From NCBI RefSeq assembly GCF_900094795.1, contig NZ_FMBC01000011.1:1-64000 (forward strand): a stretch of DNA of 64,000 nt, read 5' to 3'. The DNA comes from Kosakonia oryziphila. Lineage in GTDB: Bacteria > Pseudomonadota > Gammaproteobacteria > Enterobacterales > Enterobacteriaceae. Both the position numbers and the translations under genes were made by a program. Below are positions 32,588 to 41,670 of the stretch, piece by piece. Positions within the stretch are counted from its first letter, which is position 1; every line of letters starts with the position of its first letter. The notes below the pieces were generated by a model. The model searched no databases. It was given only the letters and a program-made list of their open reading frames with translations, and was not told where the DNA came from.

Positions 32588-33595
32588 TTATCCGGACAAT
32601 GCTTCTTTTACCTGCATAGCAAGCTCAAAAGAGTAGAGCCGTGCCTGGTGATCGAAAATTTGCCCATTAACCATAATCTCGTCCGCGTCCGTTTCCCTCA
32701 GGATAGACTCAAGCCCGTGGCGCACCTTCGCTTTATCCCCGACCAGCGACATGCTCAGCGCCTGCTGTACGCCATATTGTTCCGACGGTGACCAGAACTG
32801 ATCCATATTGGCGATCGGCGGTGGCAATTGCGCCGTTTCACCTCGCCGCAGTTTCACAAACGCTTGCTGCATGGAGGTAAAGAGGAATTCCGCATCGCGG
32901 TTGCTGTCGGCGACAACAATGTTGATGCACACCATCGCATAGGGTTTCTCCAGCCGTGCTGACGGTTTGAAATTCGTACGATAGAGATGCAGCGCCTGGA
33001 ACAACATATCTGGCGCAAAGTGCGAGGCAAAAGCAAACGGCAGGCCGAGTTGTGCGGCTAGTTGTGCGCTGTACAGGCTGGAACCCAGCAACCAGACCGG
33101 GATCTGCTCACCGTAGCCCGGCACTGGACGGACATGCGGATTTGGATCGCGGGCGTCAAACCAGTCCACCAGTTCGGCAACATCGCGCGGGAAGTTATCG
33201 ATATCGCCGCTCATATGGCGACGTAACGCCATCATGGTGCGCTGATCGCTGCCCGGCGCGCGGCCGAGACCCAAATCGATGCGACCCGGATAAAGTGTAT
33301 TCAGCGTGCCGAACTGCTCGGCAATCACCAGCGGCGAGTGGTTCGGCAGCATCACTCCGCCGGAACCCAGGTGCAGGGTCTGCGTATTGGCGGCAAGGTA
33401 GTCAATCAGCACCGACGTCGCTGCGCTGGCGATACCCGTCATATTGTGGTGTTCGGCCAGCCAGTAACGGTGATAACCACGTTTCTCGGCCAATCTCGCC
33501 AGATCCAGCGAATGGGTAAACGCCTCGCGGGCAGAAGAACCTTGTGGGATCGGTGCGAGATCCAGCACCGAAAAGGGAATTGTTTTCTCAGACAT
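32588..33595 (-). CDS. yhbW: YhbW, luciferase-like flavin monooxygenase family protein
   Basis: A 335-aa protein of the bacterial luciferase-like (LLM) flavin-dependent superfamily, as in E. coli. Typical segments are [53 protein letters not shown] and [13 protein letters not shown]. The physiological substrate is unknown. It is convergent with mtr. Confidence 0.93.
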   Translation of the reverse strand: MSEKTIPFSVLDLAPIPQGSSAREAFTHSLDLARLAEKRGYHRYWLAEHHNMTGIASAATSVLIDYLAANTQTLHLGSGGVMLPNHSPLVIAEQFGTLNTLYPGRIDLGLGRAPGSDQRTMMALRRHMSGDIDNFPRDVAELVDWFDARDPNPHVRPVPGYGEQIPVWLLGSSLYSAQLAAQLGLPFAFASHFAPDMLFQALHLYRTNFKPSARLEKPYAMVCINIVVADSNRDAEFLFTSMQQAFVKLRRGETAQLPPPIANMDQFWSPSEQYGVQQALSMSLVGDKAKVRHGLESILRETDADEIMVNGQIFDHQARLYSFELAMQVKEALSG

Positions 33596-33736
33596 AGAAA
33601 CTCACTTTGCTACAGCATCGTCATCATATTGAAGGTCTTCTTCCAGCCTGGCCCAGAGTGGCGGGACAGGCCAGAAAAGCTGCAACTTTTATAGTGCATT
33701 AACCTTTGCTGAAAGCTGTTAACAAAGTGAGCTTTA

Positions 33737-34615
33737 TTAAAGTGCTAACTGTAAACCGGGCAGCCTGCGCCAGTAGCCATTACAGTCGCTGTGAGCAGCA
33801 AGTTGCAGCGGCGCGTTGCCTGTTTCATTAGCTTTGAACGCGTCCAGCATGGCGAACGTTTCCGGTCCCATCGGCGACAGACGCACGATATCGACAACCT
33901 CTTTCATCGAAACCAGCTCATTGCCGAGGTTATAGACATAGCCGCTCATCGTCTGAATGCCATTAAGAACAAATACCTGCTGGTTCTCCTGCGACACCAT
34001 GCTGCGCCCGTTCGGGTATTTAATGCAGCAGGTTTCACACTCATCCTTCGGCCTGTCTTCTGAGCGAGCGGTAAAGCAGCGGGCGGAATACGCCAGCGGC
34101 AGGTGGCCGTAGCTCAACACTTCTACTTCAAACTGCCGACGAATACCCAGTGTTTCGCACTGTTCGAGCAAATTGACCAGCCAGTCACGGGAAAGCTCGA
34201 CCGGCATACACCAGCGCACCATGCCTTGTTTTAGCAGCAGACGCAGCGTCACGGCGTTATAGCAGTTAAGAGCATGGCCGGCAACGAAAGGCAACTTGCG
34301 GTCAGCGCACATGTTCACTACGCCCAAATCGCTGGCTTCCAGCAGAAATTCGCCGTTATCAACATAGCGCTTCAGTTCATTTAATTCTGAAGAGGCTTGC
34401 ACCAGCGCCAGCGTAGAGAGTACAACCTGTTTGCCGCCAGCAGCGAGCGCTTTTGCCATATCCAGCCAGTCGCCCACTTTGGTCGCGCGACGCTTGCTGC
34501 ACACTGCCTCGCCAAGATAAATCACATCAGCGCTGCTGCTGGCAGCCTGGCGGTAAAAACTTTCCAGCGTCTCTTTTGGCCAGTAATAAAGAACCGGCCC
34601 TAATGAATATTTCAT
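33737..34615 (-). CDS. ubiV: UbiV, oxygen-independent ubiquinone biosynthesis protein
   Basis: With UbiU it forms a [4Fe-4S] complex that hydroxylates ubiquinone precursors without oxygen, using prephenate as oxygen donor in E. coli. It is 292 aa of the U32 peptidase-like family. The cluster cysteines are visible: one in LGEAVCSKRR (near 39) and a group in SARCFTARS and ECETCCIKYPNGR (about 180-197). It follows ubiU with a seven-base gap. Confidence 0.93.
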   Translation of the reverse strand: MKYSLGPVLYYWPKETLESFYRQAASSSADVIYLGEAVCSKRRATKVGDWLDMAKALAAGGKQVVLSTLALVQASSELNELKRYVDNGEFLLEASDLGVVNMCADRKLPFVAGHALNCYNAVTLRLLLKQGMVRWCMPVELSRDWLVNLLEQCETLGIRRQFEVEVLSYGHLPLAYSARCFTARSEDRPKDECETCCIKYPNGRSMVSQENQQVFVLNGIQTMSGYVYNLGNELVSMKEVVDIVRLSPMGPETFAMLDAFKANETGNAPLQLAAHSDCNGYWRRLPGLQLAL

Positions 34616-34622
34616 TGTCTAC

Positions 34623-35618
34623 CTACTGCCATTTACGGTGATATGCACCGAGCGTGGTTTGTGTGCCTTCTGACATGGCCCCTAATGTCTCCATCCATAC
34701 GGATTGCGGGACAAAGTCCTGCGGCGCAGCCATGCAGCGATCGATAGCCTGACGCCATACCTTCGCTACCTGGCTGACATACGCCGGGCTGCGCTGACGA
34801 CCTTCTATTTTTACTGAGGCGATATTTGCTGCCAACAATTCCGGTAGCAGTTCCAGCGTATTCAGGCTGGTAGGCTCTTCCAGCGCATGATAACGCTCGC
34901 CATCTACCAGATAACGCCCTTTACACAGCGTGGGATAACCCGCGTTTTCCCCCTCCTGATAGCGGTCGATCAGCACGTCATTCAGACGGGATTCCAGCCC
35001 CTGCGGCGTTTGTTGCCAGCGGACAAAACGCGCGGGTGAACAGGCGCCTACGGTATTGGGCGATTCGCCGGTGAGATAGGAGGAGAGGTAGCAACGGCCT
35101 TCGGCCATAATGCACAGGCTACCGAAAGCGAAGACTTCCAGAGGAACAGGCGTCGTGCGCGCGAGTTGTTTCACCTGATGAATGGATAAAACTCGCGGCA
35201 GAACCACACGTGCGACATCAAAGTGGCGGTGGTAAAAGCGGATTGCTTCTTCGTTGGTGGCGGAGGCCTGTACGGAAACATGACGCTCAATATGTGGATA
35301 ACGCTCGGCGGCGTATTCCAGCATCGCCAGATCGGCGAGGATCAGCGCATCGGCACCAATCTGCGCGGCCATATCCACGGCCCGCTCCCAACGCTGGTAA
35401 CCATCCGGATGCGCAAAAGTATTAATGGCGATATGCAGTTTGCGGCGGTGCTGATGAACAAAACTCACCGCCTCCTGGAGTTTTTTCTCCGTAAAGTTGA
35501 GTCCGGCGAAATGGCGGGCGTTCGTATCATCTTTCAGGCCGATATAAACCGCATCGGCACCGTTTTCGATAGCCGCCTTCAATGCCGGAAGGTTTCCGGC
35601 AGGGCAGAGCAACTCCAT
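34623..35618 (-). CDS. ubiU: UbiU, oxygen-independent ubiquinone biosynthesis protein
   Basis: Partner of UbiV in anaerobic hydroxylation steps of ubiquinone synthesis. It is 331 aa, U32 peptidase-like: MELLCPAGNLPALKAAIENG and the U32 signature-like EVFAFGSLCIMAEGRCYLSS. Candidate cluster cysteines lie in SLCIMAEGRC, GACSPARF and TLCKGRY. Divergent from ubiT with a 240-base gap; in E. coli these genes respond to Fnr, but I could not find a convincing FNR box here. Confidence 0.94.
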   Translation of the reverse strand: MELLCPAGNLPALKAAIENGADAVYIGLKDDTNARHFAGLNFTEKKLQEAVSFVHQHRRKLHIAINTFAHPDGYQRWERAVDMAAQIGADALILADLAMLEYAAERYPHIERHVSVQASATNEEAIRFYHRHFDVARVVLPRVLSIHQVKQLARTTPVPLEVFAFGSLCIMAEGRCYLSSYLTGESPNTVGACSPARFVRWQQTPQGLESRLNDVLIDRYQEGENAGYPTLCKGRYLVDGERYHALEEPTSLNTLELLPELLAANIASVKIEGRQRSPAYVSQVAKVWRQAIDRCMAAPQDFVPQSVWMETLGAMSEGTQTTLGAYHRKWQ

Positions 35619-35858
35619 AGTTTATCCTGCAATCAGGGGCCAGAAGGCCCGGACGTACCCCGTAGGGCCGTCAAAATTGTTAACGAGCTGGGATTTTAGT
35701 TAACCTGCTGGCGACAATTTTTGATTTGAGGCAGTTAAATGCGTATTGATAGAGCCATAACTGCCGTCTATTTATTGCCTGATTGTTGATTTGTGCCGCT
35801 ATGCCATTACGGGAATGTGGCAAAATAGTCGCAATTATCATTTCTGGGAGTTAAGCCC

Positions 35859-36383
35859 GTGTTGGATTCATTGCGCTCACGTCTTGTTCACTTCGGCCCG
35901 GCATTATTAAGCGTTCCGGTTAAGCTAACACCTTTCGCCATTAAGCGTCAGGTGCTGGAGCAGGTGCTGCGATGGCAATTCCAGCAGGCGCTGGCGGACG
36001 GAGAGCTTGAGTTTCTCGAAGGCCGCTGGTTAAGTATTCAGGTACGGGATATTGGCCTGACGTGGTATACCTCTGTTGAGAATAGTCAGTTGATTGTACG
36101 TGAGTCAGCTGATGCTGATGTTAGCTTCAGCGCGGACGCCAGCGATTTGCTGATGATTGCCGCGCGCAAACAGGATCCGGATACACTCTTTTTCCAGCGT
36201 CGGCTGGTAATTGAAGGCGATACTGAGCTTGGACTGTACGTAAAAAATCTGATGGACGCCATTGAACTGGAGCAGATGCCAAAACCCCTGCGGGTGATAC
36301 TGCTACAACTGGCGGAATTTGTTGAGGCCGGCCTGCAAGCGCCGCCTGCAACGACACAACCTTCTGTAGGTGAGCCATGCTGA
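35859..36383 (+). CDS. ubiT: UbiT, SCP2-domain accessory factor for ubiquinone synthesis
   Basis: A 174-aa protein with an SCP2 sterol-carrier-like lipid-binding fold. In E. coli it binds hydrophobic ubiquinone intermediates and is needed for the anaerobic route. It starts MLDSLRSRLVHFGPALLSVP, and the SCP2 core covers about 45-145. It overlaps yhbS by seven bases. Divergent from ubiU-ubiV, so the whole module is contiguous. Confidence 0.93.
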   Translation: MLDSLRSRLVHFGPALLSVPVKLTPFAIKRQVLEQVLRWQFQQALADGELEFLEGRWLSIQVRDIGLTWYTSVENSQLIVRESADADVSFSADASDLLMIAARKQDPDTLFFQRRLVIEGDTELGLYVKNLMDAIELEQMPKPLRVILLQLAEFVEAGLQAPPATTQPSVGEPC

Positions 36384-36880
36384 TTAGAGTTGAAATTCCC
36401 ATTGATGCGCCCGGTATCGACACGTTATTGCGTCGTAGTTTTGGTGGTGAAGGCGAAGCTACGCTGGTGCACAATCTGCGTGAGGAGGGTTTGATCACGC
36501 TGGGATTTGTCGCAACTGATGATGAAGGCCAGGTTGTGGGCTATGTGGCCTTTAGCCCTGTCACGGTTGCTGGTGAAGAGTTGCAATGGGTCGGGCTTGC
36601 GCCGCTGGCGGTCGATGAGCAATATCGCGGCCAGGGCATTGCGCGCCAGCTTGTCTATGAAGGGCTGGATTCGCTGAATGAATTTGGCTATGCCGCAGTG
36701 GTTACGTTGGGCGATCCGGCGTTCTATAGCCGTCTGGGGTTTGAAAAAGCCTCGCAGTACGATCTGCACTGCCGCTGGCCGCAAACGAATGAGGCGTTTT
36801 TAGTTCACCCTCTTGCGGAAGATGCGTTAAATGGCGTCGGTGGGATGGTGGAATACAGCGATCACTTCAAGCGTCTTTAG
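36377..36880 (+). CDS. yhbS: YhbS, GNAT-family N-acetyltransferase
   Basis: A 167-aa Gcn5-related acetyltransferase, as in E. coli. The acetyl-CoA-binding motif appears as [17 protein letters not shown] (about 78-94), followed by [15 protein letters not shown]. The substrate is unknown. Starts within the end of ubiT; its 3' end overlaps convergent yhbQ by 14 bases. Confidence 0.93.
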   Translation: MLIRVEIPIDAPGIDTLLRRSFGGEGEATLVHNLREEGLITLGFVATDDEGQVVGYVAFSPVTVAGEELQWVGLAPLAVDEQYRGQGIARQLVYEGLDSLNEFGYAAVVTLGDPAFYSRLGFEKASQYDLHCRWPQTNEAFLVHPLAEDALNGVGGMVEYSDHFKRL

Positions 36881-37169
36881 CGACTGTTGCTTGCAGGCTT
36901 TCCCGTAGCGCCTCGAACGTGCCATCTCCGGCGACGAGGCGCTCTTTCTGGCGTTTGGTTAACTGCTTGATGCGGTACTCCAGCCGTAATGCCAGCGATC
37001 TTTCTCCTACCTGTGCTGAAAAAACCAGCGCCAGCGCGCCTTTTCCCCGTAGCGCCTTTGCCCCTTTCCCGTTCTGATGCTGGGTAAAGCGACGCGCCAC
37101 ATCGGTGGTAATGCCGGTATACAGCATGTTGTCGGCGGTGCGGATAAGATAAAGAAACCAGGGCGTCAT
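36867..37169 (-). CDS. yhbQ: YhbQ, GIY-YIG domain protein
   Basis: A 100-aa single-domain GIY-YIG nuclease-superfamily protein of the UPF0213 type. The core reads [20 protein letters not shown], then [20 protein letters not shown], with the catalytic-type Arg and a Glu further on ([17 protein letters not shown]). Start MTPWFLY at 37169 matches E. coli. The longer open frame upstream is antisense to yhbP and is rejected. Confidence 0.93.
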   Translation of the reverse strand: MTPWFLYLIRTADNMLYTGITTDVARRFTQHQNGKGAKALRGKGALALVFSAQVGERSLALRLEYRIKQLTKRQKERLVAGDGTFEALRESLQATVAKDA

Positions 37170-37223
37170 GGCATGATTCATTGTGTTAATGTGAACGGGA
37201 AAATAACACGAGGAAGAGAAAAA

Positions 37224-37661
37224 ATGGAGACGCTTGTAGCCATTAACCGCTGGCTGGCGAAACAGCACGTTGTCAGTTGGTGCGTGGCGAACCGGGGCGA
37301 ATTGTGGTGTGCTAATGCGTTTTACTTTTACGATGCGCAAAGAGTGGCGTTTTACATCCTTAGTGAAGATCACACACGCCACTCGCAGATGACCGGGCTT
37401 CAGGCGAAGGTGGCGGGAACCGTCAACGGCCAGCCGAAAACCGTGGCGCTGATTCGCGGTGTGCAATTTACCGGCGAGATCCGTCGTCTGGAAGAGGGGG
37501 AAAGCGAGGCACCGCGTGCGCAGTACAACCGTCGCTTTCCTGTTGCGCGCATGTTGTCAGCCCCTATGTGGGAGATTCGCCTTCACGAATTGAAATTCAC
37601 TGACAACACAATGGGTTTTGGTAAAAAATTACACTGGCTCCGCGACTCAGGCGCCCAGTAA
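37224..37661 (+). CDS. yhbP: YhbP, flavin-reductase-like split-barrel protein
   Basis: A 145-aa UPF0306 family protein (E. coli 147), [20 protein letters not shown] at the start. The split-beta-barrel fold resembles pyridoxamine-phosphate-oxidase-type flavoproteins; function unknown. Start 37224 follows GAGGAAGAG. Its 3' end overlaps the convergent yhbO by 15 bases. Confidence 0.9.
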   Translation: METLVAINRWLAKQHVVSWCVANRGELWCANAFYFYDAQRVAFYILSEDHTRHSQMTGLQAKVAGTVNGQPKTVALIRGVQFTGEIRRLEEGESEAPRAQYNRRFPVARMLSAPMWEIRLHELKFTDNTMGFGKKLHWLRDSGAQ

Positions 37662-38165
37662 ACGCAATGCCTCGCGGTTAAACGCGGGCAAATCTTCGGG
37701 GGTGCGGCTGGTCACCAGTTGATCTTTATCGATCACCACTTCCTGGTCATAGAACTCGCCACCGGCGTTTTTGACATCAACGACGATAGGCTTCACCGCA
37801 GTGAGCTTGCGTCCGCGTATGGCGTCCGCACTGATCAGTAACTGTGGGCCGTGACAAATGGCGAAGACGGGTTTACCGCTACTGATAAAATCACGGGTGA
37901 AGGTGACAAAACGGTCGTCGCCGCGCAAATAATCGGGGGAATGGCCGCCCGGTAGCAGCAGGGCGTCAAAATCCGCTGGCCGCACCTCATCAATGGCCTT
38001 ATCAATCACTACTTCAGCTTCGCCTTGCTTGCCGTGGATGGTTTTCCCCGCTTGCTTCTCTATGGTGATTACCTCATGGCCGGCCTGACGAAATTCCTGT
38101 ACCGGAGAGGTAAATTCTGAATCTTCAAACTCGTCGGTGATCAAGACTGCGATTTTCTTGCTCAT
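37647..38165 (-). CDS. yhbO: YhbO, DJ-1/PfpI family protein/nucleotide deglycase
   Basis: A 172-aa DJ-1/PfpI superfamily protein linked in E. coli to stress survival and proposed repair of glycated proteins and nucleotides. The nucleophilic elbow is [13 protein letters not shown] with Cys near 104; the conserved Glu is in the [11 protein letters not shown] region. It is preceded by GGAG. Confidence 0.94.
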   Translation of the reverse strand: MSKKIAVLITDEFEDSEFTSPVQEFRQAGHEVITIEKQAGKTIHGKQGEAEVVIDKAIDEVRPADFDALLLPGGHSPDYLRGDDRFVTFTRDFISSGKPVFAICHGPQLLISADAIRGRKLTAVKPIVVDVKNAGGEFYDQEVVIDKDQLVTSRTPEDLPAFNREALRLLGA

Positions 38166-38286
38166 AATTCCTCCGTTGTTTTGGCTTCAGCGTTCATTGT
38201 TATCCATACTGATAACCCATCAGATTATTAAGCCTGGTTTAGCTGGCAGGTATTGCAAGGCAGATTCATCTGCAAAAGGAGAGTAA

Positions 38287-38940
38287 ATGCCACGCGTGAT
38301 GATCACTGGCGCAACGGGCCTGGTTGGCGGACATTTGCTGCGATTACTGAGCAACGATGCGCGAGTCGGCACGATCGTAGCGCCAACGCGCCGCCCATTG
38401 TCGGGCTTTCCCGATGTCGAAAATCCATATGATCCGCAGTTAAGCGATGCGCTGGCGCAGGTGAATGGTGCGGTGGATACGGTTTTTTGCTGCCTTGGTA
38501 CCACGCGCCGCGAAGCGGGGAGCGAAGAGGTTTTCGTGCATGTGGACTATACGCTAGTAATCGATACGGCATTAACCGGGCTGAGGCTTGGTGCCAGGCA
38601 GATGCTGGTGGTCAGCTCGCTGGGCGCAAATTCGCGTTCACCGTTTTTCTATAACCGGGTAAAAGGCGAGATGGAAAAAGCACTCATCGCGCAGGAGTGG
38701 CCCCGGCTGGTTATTGCCCGTCCCTCAATGCTGCTGGGGGATCGTGAAAAGCAGCGCATCAATGAATCACTGCTCGCACCGCTGTTTCGTCTGCTGCCGG
38801 GTAACTGGCAGTCGATCCGCGCTCAGGATGTCGCCCATGCGCTGCTGACATTGTCCTTCACTCCAGCGGAAGATCGCGTTGAGGTCATCGCCTCCGCGCA
38901 GTTACGCGCGATTGCGGTACGCTCGCAATTGGCAAAATAG
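38287..38940 (+). CDS. yraR: YraR, NAD(P)-binding Rossmann-fold protein
   Basis: A 217-aa short-chain-dehydrogenase-like protein of the atypical (TIP30/HTATIP2-like) type. The nucleotide-binding motif is [17 protein letters not shown] (residues 4-20); the later segment [14 protein letters not shown] carries the YxxxK-like pair. Substrate unknown. ATG 38287 follows GGAG. Confidence 0.9.
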   Translation: MPRVMITGATGLVGGHLLRLLSNDARVGTIVAPTRRPLSGFPDVENPYDPQLSDALAQVNGAVDTVFCCLGTTRREAGSEEVFVHVDYTLVIDTALTGLRLGARQMLVVSSLGANSRSPFFYNRVKGEMEKALIAQEWPRLVIARPSMLLGDREKQRINESLLAPLFRLLPGNWQSIRAQDVAHALLTLSFTPAEDRVEVIASAQLRAIAVRSQLAK

Positions 38941-38991
38941 TTTTCCCGGCGTACTATTCCCCGGCTTATTATCTATTCCCCGGGGAATGTT

Positions 38992-40029
38992 ATGACTGGT
39001 CAGTCTTCACCTCAGGCGGCAACACCCATTCAGTGGTGGAAACCCGCTCTGTTCTTTCTTGTGGTTATCGTCGGTCTTTGGTACGTGAAATGGCAGCCTT
39101 ATTACGGTAAAGCATTCACTGCTGCCGAGACGCACAGCATTGGTAAATCTATACTTGCACAGGCTGATTCCAGCCCGATTCTGGCGGCGTGGGATTATGC
39201 GTTAGTCTATTTTCTTGCCGTCTGGAAAGCGGCCGTGCTGGGCGTATTGCTGGGCTCGCTGATTCAGGTATTGATCCCGCGCGACTGGCTGCTGCGCACG
39301 CTGGGGCAAAAACGCTTTAGCGGCACGCTGTTTGGTACGCTGTTCGCTCTGCCTGGCATGATGTGCACCTGTTGTGCCGCACCGGTGGCTGCAGGTATGC
39401 GCCGTCAGCGCGTCTCAATGGGCGGTGCGCTGGCATTCTGGATGGGCAACCCGCTGCTTAACCCGGCCACGCTTGTATTTATGGGTTTTGTTCTTGGCTG
39501 GCACTTTGCCGCCATCCGTCTGGTTGCGGGTTTGGTGACAGTGCTGGGCGTTGCGATGGTGGTACAGGCGCTGGTCAAAGAGAACCCACAGCAGGCTGAA
39601 GTGGTGGATATTACGCTTACGGAGCCGCAGGGCAGCTTTATGGCGCGCTGGGGAAAAGCCTTATGGCAACTCTTCTGGAGCACCATTCCGGTCTATATTC
39701 TCGCTGTTTTGGTGCTGGGCGCGGCGCGTGTCTGGTTATTCCCGCATGCGGATGGTGCGATCGATAACACTTTGTTGTGGGTGATTGCCATGGCGATTGT
39801 CGGCTGCTTGTTTGTGATCCCGACGGCTGCTGAGATCCCTATTGTGCAGACCATGATGCTGGCGGGTATGGGAATGGCGCCTGCGATGGCGCTGTTGATT
39901 ACGCTGCCGGCGGTAAGCCTGCCATCGCTGATCATGCTGCGTAAATCGTTTCCGTTAAAAGCGTTGTGGCTGACCGGCGGGCTGGTGGCACTGTGCGGGA
40001 CGATCACTGGCGCTATTGCGTTGTTCTGA
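38992..40029 (+). CDS. yraQ: YraQ, inner-membrane permease (DUF318/ArsP-like)
   Basis: A 345-aa protein with eight to nine membrane helices. It has the paired family repeats with MMCTCCAAPVAAGMRRQRVS and ALAFWMGNPLLNPATLVFMG, and in the second half a matching segment ending EIPIVQTMMLAGMG. The vicinal cysteines resemble those of ArsP-type permeases for organoarsenicals, but YraQ's substrate is not established. Confidence 0.9.
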   Translation: MTGQSSPQAATPIQWWKPALFFLVVIVGLWYVKWQPYYGKAFTAAETHSIGKSILAQADSSPILAAWDYALVYFLAVWKAAVLGVLLGSLIQVLIPRDWLLRTLGQKRFSGTLFGTLFALPGMMCTCCAAPVAAGMRRQRVSMGGALAFWMGNPLLNPATLVFMGFVLGWHFAAIRLVAGLVTVLGVAMVVQALVKENPQQAEVVDITLTEPQGSFMARWGKALWQLFWSTIPVYILAVLVLGAARVWLFPHADGAIDNTLLWVIAMAIVGCLFVIPTAAEIPIVQTMMLAGMGMAPAMALLITLPAVSLPSLIMLRKSFPLKALWLTGGLVALCGTITGAIALF

Positions 40030-40042
40030 AGCTTGACAGAGC

Positions 40043-40077
40043 AAAAACAGCCCGGCGAATTTGCCGGGCTGTTTTAT
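40043..40077. terminator. Bidirectional terminator between yraQ and dolP
   Basis: AAAAACAGCCCGGCGAA and TTTGCCGGGCTGTTTT form a long stem with A- and T-rich sides; it serves both convergent genes. Confidence 0.85.
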
Positions 40078-40652
40078 TATTTCAGCAAGGTAAATGCTGT
40101 TGTCACGTGTTTTACACCGCTGACGCGGCTGGCAATATCTGCCGCTGCCTGGCCTTCACGCTGGGTAACCAGACCCATCAGGAACACTTCGCCATTTTCG
40201 GTAGTCACTTTCACGTTTGAGGATTTCACCTGATCGCTGCCTAACAGCTGCGAGCGGACTTTGGTGGTGATCCAGGTGTCTGAAGACGCCGTACCGAGGC
40301 CGATCGGCTGACCCTGGCGAATTTCGTTGAATACTTCGGTCGCGCCCTCAACGCCAACGGCAATCTGTTTCGCTCTGGAAGAGAGCGCGGTATTCGGAGC
40401 TTGCCCGGTCAGCAGAACTTTCCCTTGATACGCGGTGACGTTGATACGCGCTTCTTTTTTAATCTGCTCATCTTTGGACAACGCGCTGTTGACGCGCAGT
40501 TCCAGCGTGCTGTCATCCACCTGGGTGCCAACGGTTCTCGGATCCGTCGCGGCCTTAGTGCCAACGGCGGCAGAACCGACCACGACTGCGCCAACACAAC
40601 CTTGTAACAGCAGCGCGGAAATAAGGACTGCGAGGGGCGTAAATGCCTTCAT
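40077..40652 (-). CDS. dolP: DolP (YraP), dual-BON-domain outer-membrane lipoprotein
   Basis: A lipoprotein of the sigma-E regulon in E. coli that supports outer-membrane integrity, localises at the division site and acts with BamA and NlpD-dependent pathways. It is 191 aa. Lipobox LLLQGC (Cys19). Two BON domains lie at about 46-115 and 124-190; the second contains EGQAAADIASRVSGVKHV. It follows diaA by nine bases. Confidence 0.95.
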   Translation of the reverse strand: MKAFTPLAVLISALLLQGCVGAVVVGSAAVGTKAATDPRTVGTQVDDSTLELRVNSALSKDEQIKKEARINVTAYQGKVLLTGQAPNTALSSRAKQIAVGVEGATEVFNEIRQGQPIGLGTASSDTWITTKVRSQLLGSDQVKSSNVKVTTENGEVFLMGLVTQREGQAAADIASRVSGVKHVTTAFTLLK

Positions 40653-40661
40653 GTATACTCC

Positions 40662-41252
40662 TTAATCATCCTGGTGAGGAAAAAGCGTGTTATCAATCAG
40701 ATCGCATAAGCAATTCACCGTCAGCATGTGCATTTCCTGGATGCGCGCGCTGCGATGAGAAGGAATACGGATTTCGACATCCTGCGGCCCCAGCAGACCC
40801 GCCAACTCGCCACCGTCGTAGCCGGTCAGTGCTACGATGGACATATCACGCGTTACCGCCGCTTCCACGGCTTTAACGATATCGCGGCTATTGCCGCGCG
40901 TGGAGATGGCAAGCAGAATATCCCCGCTGTGACCGAGCGCGCGAACCTGCTTGGCGTAAATCTCATCATGCAGACGATCATTTGCTATCGCGGTTAAGAC
41001 CACATTATCGGTATTAAGTGCAATGGCAGGTAAACTGGGTCGTTCTGTTTCAAAACGGTTGATCATGCTGGCAGCAAAATGCTGTGCATTGGCGGCAGAA
41101 GTGCCGTTGCCACAACAGAGGATTTTGTTGCCGTTAAGCAGGGAGTGAACCATCGTCATGGCTGCGCGGGAAATAGCATCAGGCAACGCTTCCGCCGCTG
41201 CAATTTGGGTTTGAATGCTTTCCGTAAAGCAGGCTTTAATTCGTTCGAGCAC
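40662..41252 (-). CDS. diaA: DnaA initiator-associating protein DiaA
   Basis: A SIS-domain tetramer that binds DnaA and promotes its assembly at oriC, timing replication. It is 196 aa, as in E. coli. The SIS core shows [20 protein letters not shown] and [16 protein letters not shown]. The start is GTG at 41252 (VLERIKACF read as M); no ATG fits the family. It is downstream of yraN and lpoA on the same strand. Confidence 0.95.
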   Translation of the reverse strand: MLERIKACFTESIQTQIAAAEALPDAISRAAMTMVHSLLNGNKILCCGNGTSAANAQHFAASMINRFETERPSLPAIALNTDNVVLTAIANDRLHDEIYAKQVRALGHSGDILLAISTRGNSRDIVKAVEAAVTRDMSIVALTGYDGGELAGLLGPQDVEIRIPSHRSARIQEMHMLTVNCLCDLIDNTLFPHQDD

Positions 41253-41274
41253 GGTAATCCCTATCATTTTGTAA

Positions 41275-41670
41275 TTATGAGTGGTCGTTAAAGGCGTTTT
41301 GTATCCACTCAACGTCATTCTCGGTGCAGGCTACCACATCAAACCGGCAATCCACAGTATCAAAGCTTCCATTGTGCCGGGCGAGCCACAAACGGGCGGT
41401 TTGCAGGAGCCTGACTTGTTTCGCGCGTGTGATACTGCTCGCAGCGCCGCCAAAACGAGACGATCTGCGATAGCGCACTTCAATAAAGACGGTGGTAGTT
41501 TTGTGCCGCATTATCAGATCGATCTCGCCGCCGCGCTCGCGCACATTGGCGGCTAAAAAACGCAGCCCTTTGCTTTCCAGCCAGCGACGCGCTTTGGCTT
41601 CCCACGCGTCGCCGGTTTGTTTACGGGTTAACTGGCCGGGACGATTTGTCCCTGCTGGTATTTGAGCCAT
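41275..41670 (-). CDS. yraN: YraN, UPF0102 endonuclease-like protein
   Basis: A 131-aa protein with a restriction-endonuclease-like fold. The family motif [10 protein letters not shown] and the following VFIEVRYRR supply the D...ExK-type residues. Function unknown, possibly DNA or RNA processing. ATG 41670 is the homologous start and lies 43 bases inside the end of lpoA. Confidence 0.92.
   Translation of the reverse strand: MAQIPAGTNRPGQLTRKQTGDAWEAKARRWLESKGLRFLAANVRERGGEIDLIMRHKTTTVFIEVRYRRSSRFGGAASSITRAKQVRLLQTARLWLARHNGSFDTVDCRFDVVACTENDVEWIQNAFNDHS

Noticed and set aside
36867-37466. A 199-codon version of yhbQ
   Set aside because: The first 99 codons are antisense to yhbP; the GIY-YIG protein begins at 37169 like its homologues.
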